This document shows positions 42,980 to 51,068 of a DNA stretch of 64,000 bases, piece after piece (the stretch's first letter is position 1; each line of letters begins with the position of its first letter). The translations under genes and the position numbers were made by a program. Location: NCBI GenBank assembly GCA_963838735.1, contig CAWISG010000004.1, positions 252,675 to 316,674 on the forward strand, given 5' to 3'. The stretch comes from Parerythrobacter_A sp963838735. GTDB lineage: Bacteria > Pseudomonadota > Alphaproteobacteria > Sphingomonadales > Sphingomonadaceae. The notes beneath the pieces were generated by a model. The model saw nothing but the letters and a program-made list of their open reading frames with translations. It was not told the origin of the DNA and ran no database searches.

Positions 42980-43683
42980 GGCTGCACCACCACCCAGCCA
43001 ACCGGAGCCTCGGCCGCATCAGTCGCCAATGCTTCGTTCGCAGTCCATAACAGCCAGGGCCGGCCCGCATATGTCGGCGCAAGTCTGGTTCGCGTCACCC
43101 ACAGGCTGCGCTCGATCCGGGCAGCGAAGGGATAACGGCGATCAAATTCCGGCGCGATCTTCAGGATCACCGGACGTTCCGCATGGATCTCCATCTGGTT
43201 TGCGAGTGTCATCAGCTCGCTTTGCACCATAGCATCGCTAACGTCATCGCCCTCGCAGCTATCGGTCGTCATCTCCAGAGAAAGCGCGGGCGGCAGCATG
43301 TCCGCGCTGCGCGGCACGGAGGTGACGAAATTGGCGGACTGGCTGTCCGCTGGACGGCACGGGTCGAACCGGTGAACCGCGCCCACCTGCAAGCCAGCCA
43401 ATATCGCCTGCTTGCGCTGCGCCGTAAAGGCGGTGTTGCGTCGGGCATCTCCGCCGCTGGTTTCGATATAGGCAAACCCTGCGCCCTGCGCGGCCAGTGC
43501 GGCGAATTGCACCGGGCCACTATTGCCGCTCACCAACACACCCTGGTCGGGATATTCGCTTTCCGGCGGCGTCCAGTGCTGCATGTCCCACCATAGCCAG
43601 CCGCCCGCAAGAAGCGCCGCCAGCAATAGCGCCGCCGCAATGCGCCACAGCCAGGCTCGGCGCGGATTTGCCGTGCGTCCCAC
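42976..43683 (-). CDS. GH25-like membrane-anchored protein, probably inactive as lysozyme
   Basis: 235 residues. One N-terminal membrane helix (AWLWRIAAALLLAALLAGGWLWW) is followed by a barrel resembling GH25 muramidases: FAALAAQGAGFAYIETSGGD, NTAFTAQRKQAILAGLQVGAV and LSLEM. In active GH25 enzymes the barrel starts with an Asp (DVS) and has a D-x-E pair in the fourth strand; here these read VLVSGNSG and LSLE, so only the Glu remains. A structural or binding role is likely. It is followed by cdd and starts GTG at 43683, 17 bases after the UPF0262 gene. Confidence 0.7.
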   Translation of the reverse strand: MGRTANPRRAWLWRIAAALLLAALLAGGWLWWDMQHWTPPESEYPDQGVLVSGNSGPVQFAALAAQGAGFAYIETSGGDARRNTAFTAQRKQAILAGLQVGAVHRFDPCRPADSQSANFVTSVPRSADMLPPALSLEMTTDSCEGDDVSDAMVQSELMTLANQMEIHAERPVILKIAPEFDRRYPFAARIERSLWVTRTRLAPTYAGRPWLLWTANEALATDAAEAPVGWVVVQP

Positions 43684-43700
43684 CTGTCAGCCCCCCGCCG

Positions 43701-44207
43701 TCAACCCTTGATATGCAGCACGCAGATCAGCGTGAATAGCCGCCGAGCGGTGGCGAAATCGGTTTCGATCTTGCCCGCCAGCCGTTCCATCAGCAACTCA
43801 GCCGCCGTGTTGTGAATGCCGCGCCGCGCCATGTCGATCGTCTCGATTTCCGCCGGCGTCGCCTTGCGGATCGCCTGGTAATATGAATCGCAAATCGCGA
43901 AGTAGTCTCGGATCGGTCGCCGGAACCGCGCCATGCCAAGCACCAGAGTTTCCAGCATGGCATCTTCGGCCTGATGTGCGGCAATCGCCAGCGCCAACCG
44001 CGCGTCGACTACGGCCAAATGCAGCGCGTATGGCCCGTGATGCCCCTTCGCCACGGCCCGCAGCGGCTTGAACATGTTGTCCTCGATCAGATCGTAAATC
44101 GCGACCCGGCGCTCCTGCTCGATATCGGCATTGCGCCAGAGGATCGTCTCGTCATCCAGCGTAACATTCGCGATTCGGTAATTCTGTGTGGGATCGGGCG
44201 CGGACAT
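43701..44207 (-). CDS. UPF0262 family protein
   Basis: 168 residues from the ATG at 44207 (MSAPDPTQNYRIANVTLDDE). It belongs to the UPF0262 family conserved in alphaproteobacteria: IEQERRVAIYDLIEDNMFKP, ALHLAVVDARLALAI, FRRPIRDYFAICDSYYQAIR and IHNTAAELLMERLAGK. All helical, soluble, with no known function. It is first in the run UPF0262 - GH25-like - cdd, and is divergent from dnaB (131 bases between). Confidence 0.9.
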   Translation of the reverse strand: MSAPDPTQNYRIANVTLDDETILWRNADIEQERRVAIYDLIEDNMFKPLRAVAKGHHGPYALHLAVVDARLALAIAAHQAEDAMLETLVLGMARFRRPIRDYFAICDSYYQAIRKATPAEIETIDMARRGIHNTAAELLMERLAGKIETDFATARRLFTLICVLHIKG

Positions 44208-44338
44208 GGTTGGTGCAGCGTGTTGCAAAGGGGGGCGGTGTCGGCAAGCATTTCGCGAATTTTCCACCGGCTGTCCCGATTGCTGTGCAGGATGATTGGT
44301 CTTGCGCCTTGCCCTCCCCCCCTCCCCCGTCGAAAGAC

Positions 44339-45868
44339 ATGACGATGGACAATACTAATACAATGACCCGTACAGACGCTGCTTCCGGCGCTGGCGATAA
44401 CGCAGCCACGACGCTGCCGAACAATATCGAAGCCGAGGCCGCGTTTCTGGGTGCGGTGCTGATCGACAATCGTGTGATTGAGGAGTTGCCGCTTGCCATC
44501 CGGCCCGAACATTTCTTCGAACCTGTTCACCAACGCATCTACGACCGCATCCTGACGCTTGTGGACCGCAACGCGGTGGTCACCCCGGTCACGCTAAAAC
44601 CCTATTTCGACAGCGACGAGGCGCTGAGAACACTGGGCGGTGTCAGCTATCTGGCGCGCCTGACCGCCGACGGACAGGGCTTACTTGCCCCGCGCGAATT
44701 AAGCCGCCAGATTTACGACCTCGCCCTGTTGCGAGAACTGGTCAGCGTGGGCCGCCATCTGGTCGAAGGCGCGCTCGACACCTCGCAAGATGTGGACCCG
44801 AGCATCCAGGTGGAGGAAGCGGAAAAGGCACTGATGGAAGTCAGCGAGGGCACCATGGCCGGGGCCGAAGTCACCAGCTTCAGAACCGCATCAATGACGG
44901 CATTGGGCATGGTTGAAAAAGCCATGAATTCAGGCGGCGGCCTGTCGGGCACGACGACAGGTCTGCCTTCCATCGACGACAAGACGGCAGGCCTGCACGA
45001 ATCTGACCTCATCATCCTCGCCGGACGTCCCGGCATGGGGAAAACCTCGCTCGCAACCAATATCGCGTTCAACTGCGCCGAGGAACATTTGAACTGGCAG
45101 CGCGACGGGGGTGAATTTAATTACGGCGCGCCAGTTGCATTCTTCAGCCTGGAAATGAGCGCCGACCAGCTTGCCACCCGCATCCTTGCAGAACAAGCCG
45201 AGATCAGCAGCGAAAACCTGCGTTCGGGCAAGAACATCACCAACGACGCCTTCCAGAACCTGTCGCGCGCCAGCCAGCGCCTCGCCGAACTGCCGCTTTA
45301 TATCGACGACACACCCGCCCTTACCATCGGCGCGCTGCGCACGCGCGCGCGGCGGTTGAAGCGGCGGCACGATATCGGCTTGATCGTGGTCGATTACCTC
45401 CAGCTGTTGCAAGGATCGGGCCGTGCTAACGACAACCGCGTGAACGAAATATCTGAGATCAGCCGCGGCCTGAAGACACTGGCCAAGGAACTGAGCGTGC
45501 CGGTCATCGCGCTGTCGCAGCTGAGCCGAGCGGTTGAGCAGCGAGAGGACAAGCGTCCGATGCTGTCGGACCTGCGCGAATCGGGCTCCATCGAGCAGGA
45601 TGCCGATATGGTGTGGTTCATTTTCCGCGCGGATTATTACCACGAAGCGATACGCCCCGACCCGCCGACCGATTCCAGCAGCGAAGCGGATCAGGAGAAA
45701 TATCGTGTATGGGAGGACCGCTATCTGGAGTTAAAAAATCGCGCGACGCTGATCGTGGCCAAGCAGCGGCACGGCTCGACCGGCAATGTGCCGCTGCATT
45801 TTCAGAGCGAGATCACCAAGTTCACCTCGCCCAGCAAAAAGGATTATTCGGAGTGGGGCTACGACTGA
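44339..45868 (+). CDS. dnaB: Replicative DNA helicase DnaB
   Basis: A 509-residue hexameric helicase that unwinds DNA at the fork. ATG at 44339; a second in-frame ATG lies two codons later. The N-terminal primase-interacting domain shows PNNIEAEAAFLGAVLIDNRV and FFEPVHQRIYDRI. The RecA-like C-domain has Walker A AGRPGMGKTSLATNIAFN (about residues 228-245), FFSLEMSADQLATRI, Walker B VDYLQLLQGSGRANDNRVNE (shown in part) and RDLR-type SDLRESGSIEQDAD. It ends SKKDYSEWGYD. Monocistronic here. Confidence 0.97.
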   Translation: MTMDNTNTMTRTDAASGAGDNAATTLPNNIEAEAAFLGAVLIDNRVIEELPLAIRPEHFFEPVHQRIYDRILTLVDRNAVVTPVTLKPYFDSDEALRTLGGVSYLARLTADGQGLLAPRELSRQIYDLALLRELVSVGRHLVEGALDTSQDVDPSIQVEEAEKALMEVSEGTMAGAEVTSFRTASMTALGMVEKAMNSGGGLSGTTTGLPSIDDKTAGLHESDLIILAGRPGMGKTSLATNIAFNCAEEHLNWQRDGGEFNYGAPVAFFSLEMSADQLATRILAEQAEISSENLRSGKNITNDAFQNLSRASQRLAELPLYIDDTPALTIGALRTRARRLKRRHDIGLIVVDYLQLLQGSGRANDNRVNEISEISRGLKTLAKELSVPVIALSQLSRAVEQREDKRPMLSDLRESGSIEQDADMVWFIFRADYYHEAIRPDPPTDSSSEADQEKYRVWEDRYLELKNRATLIVAKQRHGSTGNVPLHFQSEITKFTSPSKKDYSEWGYD

Positions 45869-45965
45869 CGGAGCCGCTCGGAGGCTGAGCCAAACCTTGA
45901 CTCCGGCACCCCTCGCGCATAGCTAGCCGCCTTCACGAAAATTTCTGCATTGATCGGAGTGCTTC

Positions 45966-46310
45966 ATGGCACGCGTTACCGTCGAAGATTGCGTCGACAA
46001 GGTTCCCAACCGTTTCGACCTCGTCCTGCTCGCCGCACAGCGTGCGCGCGAAATTTCGGGTGGTGCTGAAATGACGGTTGAAAAAGACCGCGACAAGAAC
46101 CCGGTCATCGCTCTGCGCGAAATTGCCGAGCAGACGGTGAAGCCCAAGGAACTGCACGAGGCGGTCGTCACCAATCTGCAGAAAATCCTGCCCGACGATG
46201 AGGACGAAGCGGATGAAATCGCCTCGCTCAGCCAGTCAGCTGAGGCTCTGCGTATCACCGCGTCGGCCCCCGCACGTTCGACCTCGATCGGCTCCGATTA
46301 CGACGGCTGA
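45966..46310 (+). CDS. rpoZ: DNA-directed RNA polymerase subunit omega
   Basis: 114 residues, starting MARVTVEDCVDKVPNRFDLV followed by LLAAQRAREISGGAEMTVEK, the omega fold that clamps the beta-prime C-terminus. The PVIALREIAEQTV segment is conserved. The tail is acidic (LPDDEDEADE). It stands alone; upstream partners such as gmk or spoT are absent. A perfect terminator follows 21 bases after the stop. Confidence 0.96.
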   Translation: MARVTVEDCVDKVPNRFDLVLLAAQRAREISGGAEMTVEKDRDKNPVIALREIAEQTVKPKELHEAVVTNLQKILPDDEDEADEIASLSQSAEALRITASAPARSTSIGSDYDG

Positions 46311-46330
46311 TCGACGTTTGCGCGCGCATG

Positions 46331-46363
46331 AAAAAGGCCGCTCCATCCGGGGCGGCCTTTTTC
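46331..46363 (+). terminator. Rho-independent terminator of rpoZ, probably bidirectional
   Basis: AAAAAGGCCGC (46331-46341) pairs perfectly with GCGGCCTTTTT (46352-46362) around a 10-base loop. A/T runs on both sides mean it can also end the converging DUF3072 gene. Confidence 0.9.
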
Positions 46364-46381
46364 GTTTCAAGGTCGGACGGG

Positions 46382-46615
46382 TTACTGCCCGCGCCCGGTT
46401 TCTTCCTGCAAGTCGTCGATCATCTTGCTGGCTTCGGCCTTGGTCAGATCGGTATTGTACTGGTCCGCCTTGCCTGCTTCCTCGCACAGCGTCTTGAGAT
46501 AGCTGGCCTGTGCGCCGGTCATCTTCTCGTCACCCGTGGTCCAGTTGTCAGGGTCTTTCACTGCATTGCCGGCGGGATCGGTCTTTGGTGTATTGGTTGG
46601 GTTCGGGGCAGTCAT
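46382..46615 (-). CDS. DUF3072 family protein
   Basis: 77 residues from the ATG at 46615 (MTAPNPTNTPKTDPAGNAVK), preceded by AAAGGAGATTACC. It has the DUF3072 core KDPDNWTTGDEKMTGAQASY then LKTLCEEAGK and LTKAEASKMIDDLQ. This resembles the small acidic stress-induced proteins of alphaproteobacteria and actinobacteria; no molecular function is known. The upstream EcfG-type promoter (46640-46664) supports general-stress control. Confidence 0.85.
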   Translation of the reverse strand: MTAPNPTNTPKTDPAGNAVKDPDNWTTGDEKMTGAQASYLKTLCEEAGKADQYNTDLTKAEASKMIDDLQEETGRGQ

Positions 46616-46639
46616 GATGGTAATCTCCTTTCCCCACCC

Positions 46640-46664
46640 AACGCCCGCGTTCCCGTAGTGTTCC
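46640..46664 (-). promoter_or_regulatory. EcfG (general stress sigma factor) type promoter of the DUF3072 gene
   Basis: On the minus strand GGAAC (46660-46664) and CGTT (46640-46643) are separated by exactly 16 bases, the consensus spacing of alphaproteobacterial EcfG promoters. The -10 element lies 24 bases before the DUF3072 start codon. Confidence 0.75.
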
Positions 46665-46719
46665 GGCTCGACGGATGCCTGCAACAAACGCTATGCCAAC
46701 TGCCGGACGGAGAGGGCGC

Positions 46720-47802
46720 ATGAGCGATTTGCCGGAAATCGGAAGCGGGCTGGTCACCGGCGCGATGGCGGGTGCCGCCTCCGAACCCGAAGCGTCCGGC
46801 CCGCAATCACCGACACCAGAAAAACGCACGACCGGGGCGTGCTGCCTGAATTGCGGTGCCACCCTGACCGGGCCGTTTTGCGCGGCGTGCGGACAGGCTG
46901 CGCATGTCCATCGCAGCCTTGGCGGTTTCCTGCACGACCTGTTGCATGGCGTGGTGCATTTCGAAGGCAAGCTGTGGCGAACCCTGCCGATGCTGCTGTG
47001 GCATCCGGGGCGAATGACCCGCGCCTACATCGACGGCAAGCGCGCGCGGTATGTCAGCCCCATCGCGTTCTTCCTGTTCGTGGTATTTGTCAGCTTCGCG
47101 CTGTTCAACATATCGGGTGCTGGGAAAGGCTTGCTGGGCGACGCGCCGCAGATCGAGGTCGATGGCGCCGCAGAAGCACAGGCATCTTTGACCGACGCTT
47201 TCGCGGATGCGCGACGCGATCTCGCCAGTGCCCGCGCTAACGACGACGCGGAAGCGATTGCGACAGCAACCGAAAGGCTGACCGAGCTGGAGCAAGGCCG
47301 GGTCGTTTTTGATGCGATCTCCGGTGAAGCGGATAATCCGCCCGAAAGACAGATGGTGGCGAATACAGCTGGACCGCAGAACGCCTTTGTCGCGGCATTG
47401 AAACTGGCGCGCGCCAATCCGCAGCTGCTGTTCTACAAACTGCAGACCAATGCCTACAAGTTTTTCTGGCTCCTGATACCGCTCAGCGTACCGTTCGTGT
47501 GGCTGCTGTTTCCGTTCAGCCGCCGGTTCCGGATGTACGACCATACGGTCTTCGTGACCTATTCCATCGCAACCATGCTGGCGCTGGTGGCTGTTGCGGG
47601 CATCTTAACTTGGCTGGGTGCTTCGGTAGTCGCCGTGCTGCTGCTGGTGTTCTACCCGCCGCTGCATATCTATCGCCACGTGCGCGGCACCTATCGCACC
47701 AGCGAATTGGGTGCGGTCTGTCGCACCATCCTGCTGCTGCATTTTGCGCTGGCTGCCATCATCGCCTTTGCCGTTCTCCTGACCGCGATGGCTGGGAGCT
47801 AG
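46720..47802 (+). CDS. DUF3667-type membrane protein with zinc ribbon
   Basis: 360 residues from the ATG at 46720 (MSDLPEIGSGLVTGAMAGAA). The zinc ribbon CLNCGATLTGPFCAACGQ (about residues 42-59) is followed by a conserved cytoplasmic segment (LHDLLHGVVHFEGKLWRTL, then HPGRMTRAYIDGKRARYVSP) and a first helix IAFFLFVVFVSFALFNIS. An acidic/helical extramembrane region (about 150-225) precedes three more helices. This arrangement is that of DUF3667 proteins; function unknown. It is divergent from the DUF3072 gene. Confidence 0.85.
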   Translation: MSDLPEIGSGLVTGAMAGAASEPEASGPQSPTPEKRTTGACCLNCGATLTGPFCAACGQAAHVHRSLGGFLHDLLHGVVHFEGKLWRTLPMLLWHPGRMTRAYIDGKRARYVSPIAFFLFVVFVSFALFNISGAGKGLLGDAPQIEVDGAAEAQASLTDAFADARRDLASARANDDAEAIATATERLTELEQGRVVFDAISGEADNPPERQMVANTAGPQNAFVAALKLARANPQLLFYKLQTNAYKFFWLLIPLSVPFVWLLFPFSRRFRMYDHTVFVTYSIATMLALVAVAGILTWLGASVVAVLLLVFYPPLHIYRHVRGTYRTSELGAVCRTILLLHFALAAIIAFAVLLTAMAGS

Positions 47803-47830
47803 GTATACAGACCGACTACGGCTTTTGATC

Positions 47831-48109
47831 TCAATCGGTACCGTCCAGTGTTCCGTCGCCCTGGTCGGGATCGACACGTTCGTCTTCAGAAAGTTCCTGG
47901 CTAAGCGCCTCGGCACCGTCGCTGACGCTGTCGGCCGCGTCGATCGCACCTTCGCGCACTGCGTTCTCGACGACCTCGGCATTCTCCTCGGTATCGGCGA
48001 TGGCGCGGTCGAGCGTTTCGGCAGTATTGTCCTGCGTCTGTTCCGAACACGCGGCCAACGCGAACAGTGCCGCTGCAGCCAATACCGTCTTGGCAGTCAT
48101 TGCAATCAT
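47831..48109 (-). CDS. Small acidic lipoprotein
   Basis: 92 residues from the ATG at 48109 with AAAAGGAGATTACG just upstream. Lipoprotein signal VLAAAALFALAACSEQ with Cys at about 21. The mature part is rich in Asp, Glu and Ala and looks helical (TAETLDRAIADTEENAEVVE), ending in DQGDGTLDGTD. The family is not recognised. It starts 32 bases after the ftsH stop and may be expressed with it. Confidence 0.7.
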   Translation of the reverse strand: MIAMTAKTVLAAAALFALAACSEQTQDNTAETLDRAIADTEENAEVVENAVREGAIDAADSVSDGAEALSQELSEDERVDPDQGDGTLDGTD

Positions 48110-48141
48110 CGTAATCTCCTTTTGAAGGTGTATCTGTCGCG

Positions 48142-50112
48142 TTACGCACCCTGCGGCGATGCACCCGGACCGGGACCGAACTTCTTGCCGGCTTTGGGAA
48201 TAGCGGAACCGACGCCCGGCTTCACCTTGACGATAGCGGCCGGTTCGTCCGGACGGTCCAGCTTGCCACTGTCAAGCAGTGTCTTGATCTCGTCACCCGT
48301 CAGCGTTTCGTATTCCAGCATGGCCTGCGCCAGCAGATGCAACTTGTCTTCCTGCGTCTTGAGCACCTCGGTCGCGCGCTCATGCGCGTTTTCGACCAGC
48401 CGCTTGATCTCGGCATCGATCAGCTTGTTGGTCTCTCCCGACCCCATCGTGCGGGCGGACTGGCCCATGCCGAGATAGCCTTCTTGCTGTTCCTCGTATT
48501 GCAGCGGACCCAACTTGTCCGACATGCCCCATTTGGTAACCATGTTACGCGCCAGGCTGGTTGCGTACTGGATGTCCGAAGAAGCCCCGCTCGATACCTT
48601 GTCATGCCCGAAGATCAGCTCTTCCGCCACACGCCCACCCATGCTGACGGCAAGATCGGCATGCATCTTGTCACGGTGGTAGGAGTAGTTGTCGCGTTCG
48701 GGCAGACGCATTACCATGCCCAGTGCACGACCGCGCGGGATGATCGTGGCCTTATGGATGGGATCGGATGCCGGCTCGTTGATCGAAACGAGGGCATGGC
48801 CCGCCTCGTGATACGCCGTCATCTTCTTCTCGTCGTCGGTCATGACCATGCTGCGGCGTTCGCTGCCCATCATCACCTTGTCCTTTGCATCCTCGAACTC
48901 TTGCATCGCCACCAGCCGCTTGTTGCGACGCGCGGCCAACAGGGCGGCTTCGTTGACGAGGTTGGCAAGATCGGCACCCGAAAATCCGGGCGTGCCGCGC
49001 GCAATGGTGCGACTGTTCACGTCAGGCGCCAGCGGCACCTTCTTCATGTGAACAGCCAAGATTTTCTCGCGCCCGTCGATATCGGGAATTGGCACCACGA
49101 CCTGCCGGTCGAACCGGCCCGGACGCAGCAGCGCGGGGTCGAGCACGTCGGGACGGTTGGTGGCGGCGATGATAATGATGCCTTCGTTCGCCTCGAACCC
49201 GTCCATCTCGACCAGAAGCTGGTTCAACGTCTGCTCGCGTTCGTCGTTAGAATTGCCCAAACCGCCGCCACGGCTGCGACCCACTGCGTCGATCTCGTCG
49301 ATGAAGACGATGCACGGCGCATTCTTCTTGGCCTGCTCGAACATGTCGCGCACGCGGCTGGCACCGACGCCCACGAACATCTCAACGAAATCGGAGCCGG
49401 AAATGGTGAAGAACGGCACCCCCGCCTCGCCCGCAATTGCGCGCGCAAGCAGCGTCTTGCCGGTACCCGGCGAACCGACCAGCAGCGCACCTTTGGGGAT
49501 TTGTCCGCCCAGCTTGCTGAACCGTTGCGGGTCTTTCAGAAACTCGACGATTTCCTCCAGCTCTTCGCGCGCTTCGTCGATACCCGCCACATCGTTGAAC
49601 GTCACGCGCCCCTGTTTCTCGGTCAGCATCTTGGCTTTCGATTTGCCGAAGCCCATCGCCCCGCCCGCGCCGCCGCCTTTCTGCACCTGACGCAGCGCGA
49701 AGAACGCGATGCCGAGGATCAACAGGAACGGCAGCGACTGGATCAGGATCAGCAGAAGCGGGTTCATCGTCTCGCGCGCAGCACCGGTATAGCGCACATC
49801 CTGCTGCTCCAGCAGGCGCGGCAACTCGGTGTCGCCCTGAACGGGTACGGTCGTGAAACCGGTCTTGTCGGTATAGATGCCGGTGATCTTGTCCGGACCG
49901 ATCTGTACCTGCTCGACCTCGCCAGCGGCAACCTTGGCGCGGAAGGTGGAATATTCGACTTCGGCACCCGGGCTGGACCCGGCATTGCCAAACATTGTGG
50001 CAACCAGCACCAGCGCCATGAAAATGCCACCCCACAGCATAAGGCTCTTCACCCACGGGTTCGGGCCCTGGGGTTGCGGGTCGCGATTGTCCGGATTGCG
50101 GTCTTCGTCCAT
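48142..50112 (-). CDS. ftsH: ATP-dependent zinc metalloprotease FtsH
   Basis: A 656-residue inner-membrane AAA+ protease degrading membrane proteins and regulators. The ATG at 50112 gives MDEDRNPDNRDPQPQGPNPW. Helix 1 at about 24-42, a periplasmic domain, and helix 2 at about 117-136. AAA: Walker A VGSPGTGKTLLARA (near residue 215), Walker B IVFIDEIDAVGR, second region of homology ATNRPDVLDPALLRPGRFD. Protease: zinc motif HEAGH near residue 433 and the third ligand Asp in the later segment. The C-terminus is Lys/Gly/Pro rich. tilS, often upstream, is absent here. Confidence 0.97.
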   Translation of the reverse strand: MDEDRNPDNRDPQPQGPNPWVKSLMLWGGIFMALVLVATMFGNAGSSPGAEVEYSTFRAKVAAGEVEQVQIGPDKITGIYTDKTGFTTVPVQGDTELPRLLEQQDVRYTGAARETMNPLLLILIQSLPFLLILGIAFFALRQVQKGGGAGGAMGFGKSKAKMLTEKQGRVTFNDVAGIDEAREELEEIVEFLKDPQRFSKLGGQIPKGALLVGSPGTGKTLLARAIAGEAGVPFFTISGSDFVEMFVGVGASRVRDMFEQAKKNAPCIVFIDEIDAVGRSRGGGLGNSNDEREQTLNQLLVEMDGFEANEGIIIIAATNRPDVLDPALLRPGRFDRQVVVPIPDIDGREKILAVHMKKVPLAPDVNSRTIARGTPGFSGADLANLVNEAALLAARRNKRLVAMQEFEDAKDKVMMGSERRSMVMTDDEKKMTAYHEAGHALVSINEPASDPIHKATIIPRGRALGMVMRLPERDNYSYHRDKMHADLAVSMGGRVAEELIFGHDKVSSGASSDIQYATSLARNMVTKWGMSDKLGPLQYEEQQEGYLGMGQSARTMGSGETNKLIDAEIKRLVENAHERATEVLKTQEDKLHLLAQAMLEYETLTGDEIKTLLDSGKLDRPDEPAAIVKVKPGVGSAIPKAGKKFGPGPGASPQGA

Positions 50113-50329
50113 CGGGTAGGTCTTTCTGCCAGCGTATCGTGCATCATGTAAGCACACGGAAATGAATGGCAAGTTGCGGCGGTCGCGGTTTGCCTGTGCC
50201 TATCGGCACGCGCCTATCGAAACATCGCAACCTGATTGGTGATCGCGGGCAGTGTGCCTTCCTTCGACCGGATGTTTACGCCGTCGCCTTGCGGCTTGAA
50301 TGCGAGCGATGCATCCGGTGTTTATCGAA

Positions 50330-50971
50330 TTATGCGTTCCTCGCCCTTTTCGTGGCGTAGGCCCGGCAGAAGGTTTCGACCGCACCGGCAACGCGTTCGC
50401 GGTCGCGTTTGGCGTCGTGCGGCATGCCGAAGCGCCGGTCGAGATCGCCCATGCCTTTGACCATCGCGGCGAATTGTTCCGCCGCTAGGTCGGCGTCCGG
50501 AACATCGACTTCGCCGCGTGCATGCAATGCCTCCAGGAAGTGCACGAATGCTTCCTTCATACGGTGCGGGCCGGCGGCAAGGAACGCCGCGCCGATCGCC
50601 GGTTCGCGTTCGGTCTCCGCAGCGATGCGCCGTTCGAACATCACCATTTCGGGTCGGGACAGAAAGGCGGACATGCCTTCGCCAATAGCTGTCAACCGAT
50701 CGCGCAACGTGCCGTCGTCCGCATCGGGCAGAACGAAAAACCCGCGCAGCCGTTCGCATTCATGCTCGACAGCAGCCACGAACAGACCGCGCTTATCACC
50801 GAACTGGTTGTAAATGGTCACTTTCGAAACGCCCGCATCGCCCGCCACTTGCTCGATCGCGGTCGCCGCGTAGCCGCGCGCGAAGAAACTTTCCGAAGCG
50901 GCGGCAATAATTGCCTCGCGCTTGGCGGGGTCCGGGGCGCGACCGCCTTTCTGCAAACCGGATGTTGACAA
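50330..50971 (-). CDS. TetR-family transcriptional repressor
   Basis: 213 residues. The N-terminal helix-turn-helix (ESFFARGYAATAIEQVAGDA, then GVSKVTIYNQFGDKRGLFVA) is typical TetR; the C-terminal ligand-binding part has the TetR_C pattern of efflux regulators. The start is TTG at 50971 with GGAG nine bases upstream; no ATG is well placed. It is divergent from an ABC export operon, and two palindromic operators lie in between, so it most probably represses that operon and itself. Confidence 0.9.
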   Translation of the reverse strand: MSTSGLQKGGRAPDPAKREAIIAAASESFFARGYAATAIEQVAGDAGVSKVTIYNQFGDKRGLFVAAVEHECERLRGFFVLPDADDGTLRDRLTAIGEGMSAFLSRPEMVMFERRIAAETEREPAIGAAFLAAGPHRMKEAFVHFLEALHARGEVDVPDADLAAEQFAAMVKGMGDLDRRFGMPHDAKRDRERVAGAVETFCRAYATKRARNA

Positions 50972-50973
50972 TA

Positions 50974-51007
50974 TGAACGACTCCGTTCAGTTGAACGCTA
51001 TCGTTCA
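50974..51007. promoter_or_regulatory. Twin TetR operators
   Basis: Two perfect palindromes with identical arms: TGAACG-ACTC-CGTTCA (50974-50989) and TGAACG-CTAT-CGTTCA (50992-51007), centres 18 bases apart. They start three bases from the repressor start codon and lie 62 bases before the ABC permease start. A TTGACA element (50965-50970) adjoins them. Confidence 0.85.
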
Positions 51008-51068
51008 TTCATGGCGATTGCGGCGGCTCGCGGCAACCCCCTCAGATTGCAAAAGGTTTTGGCATCGG

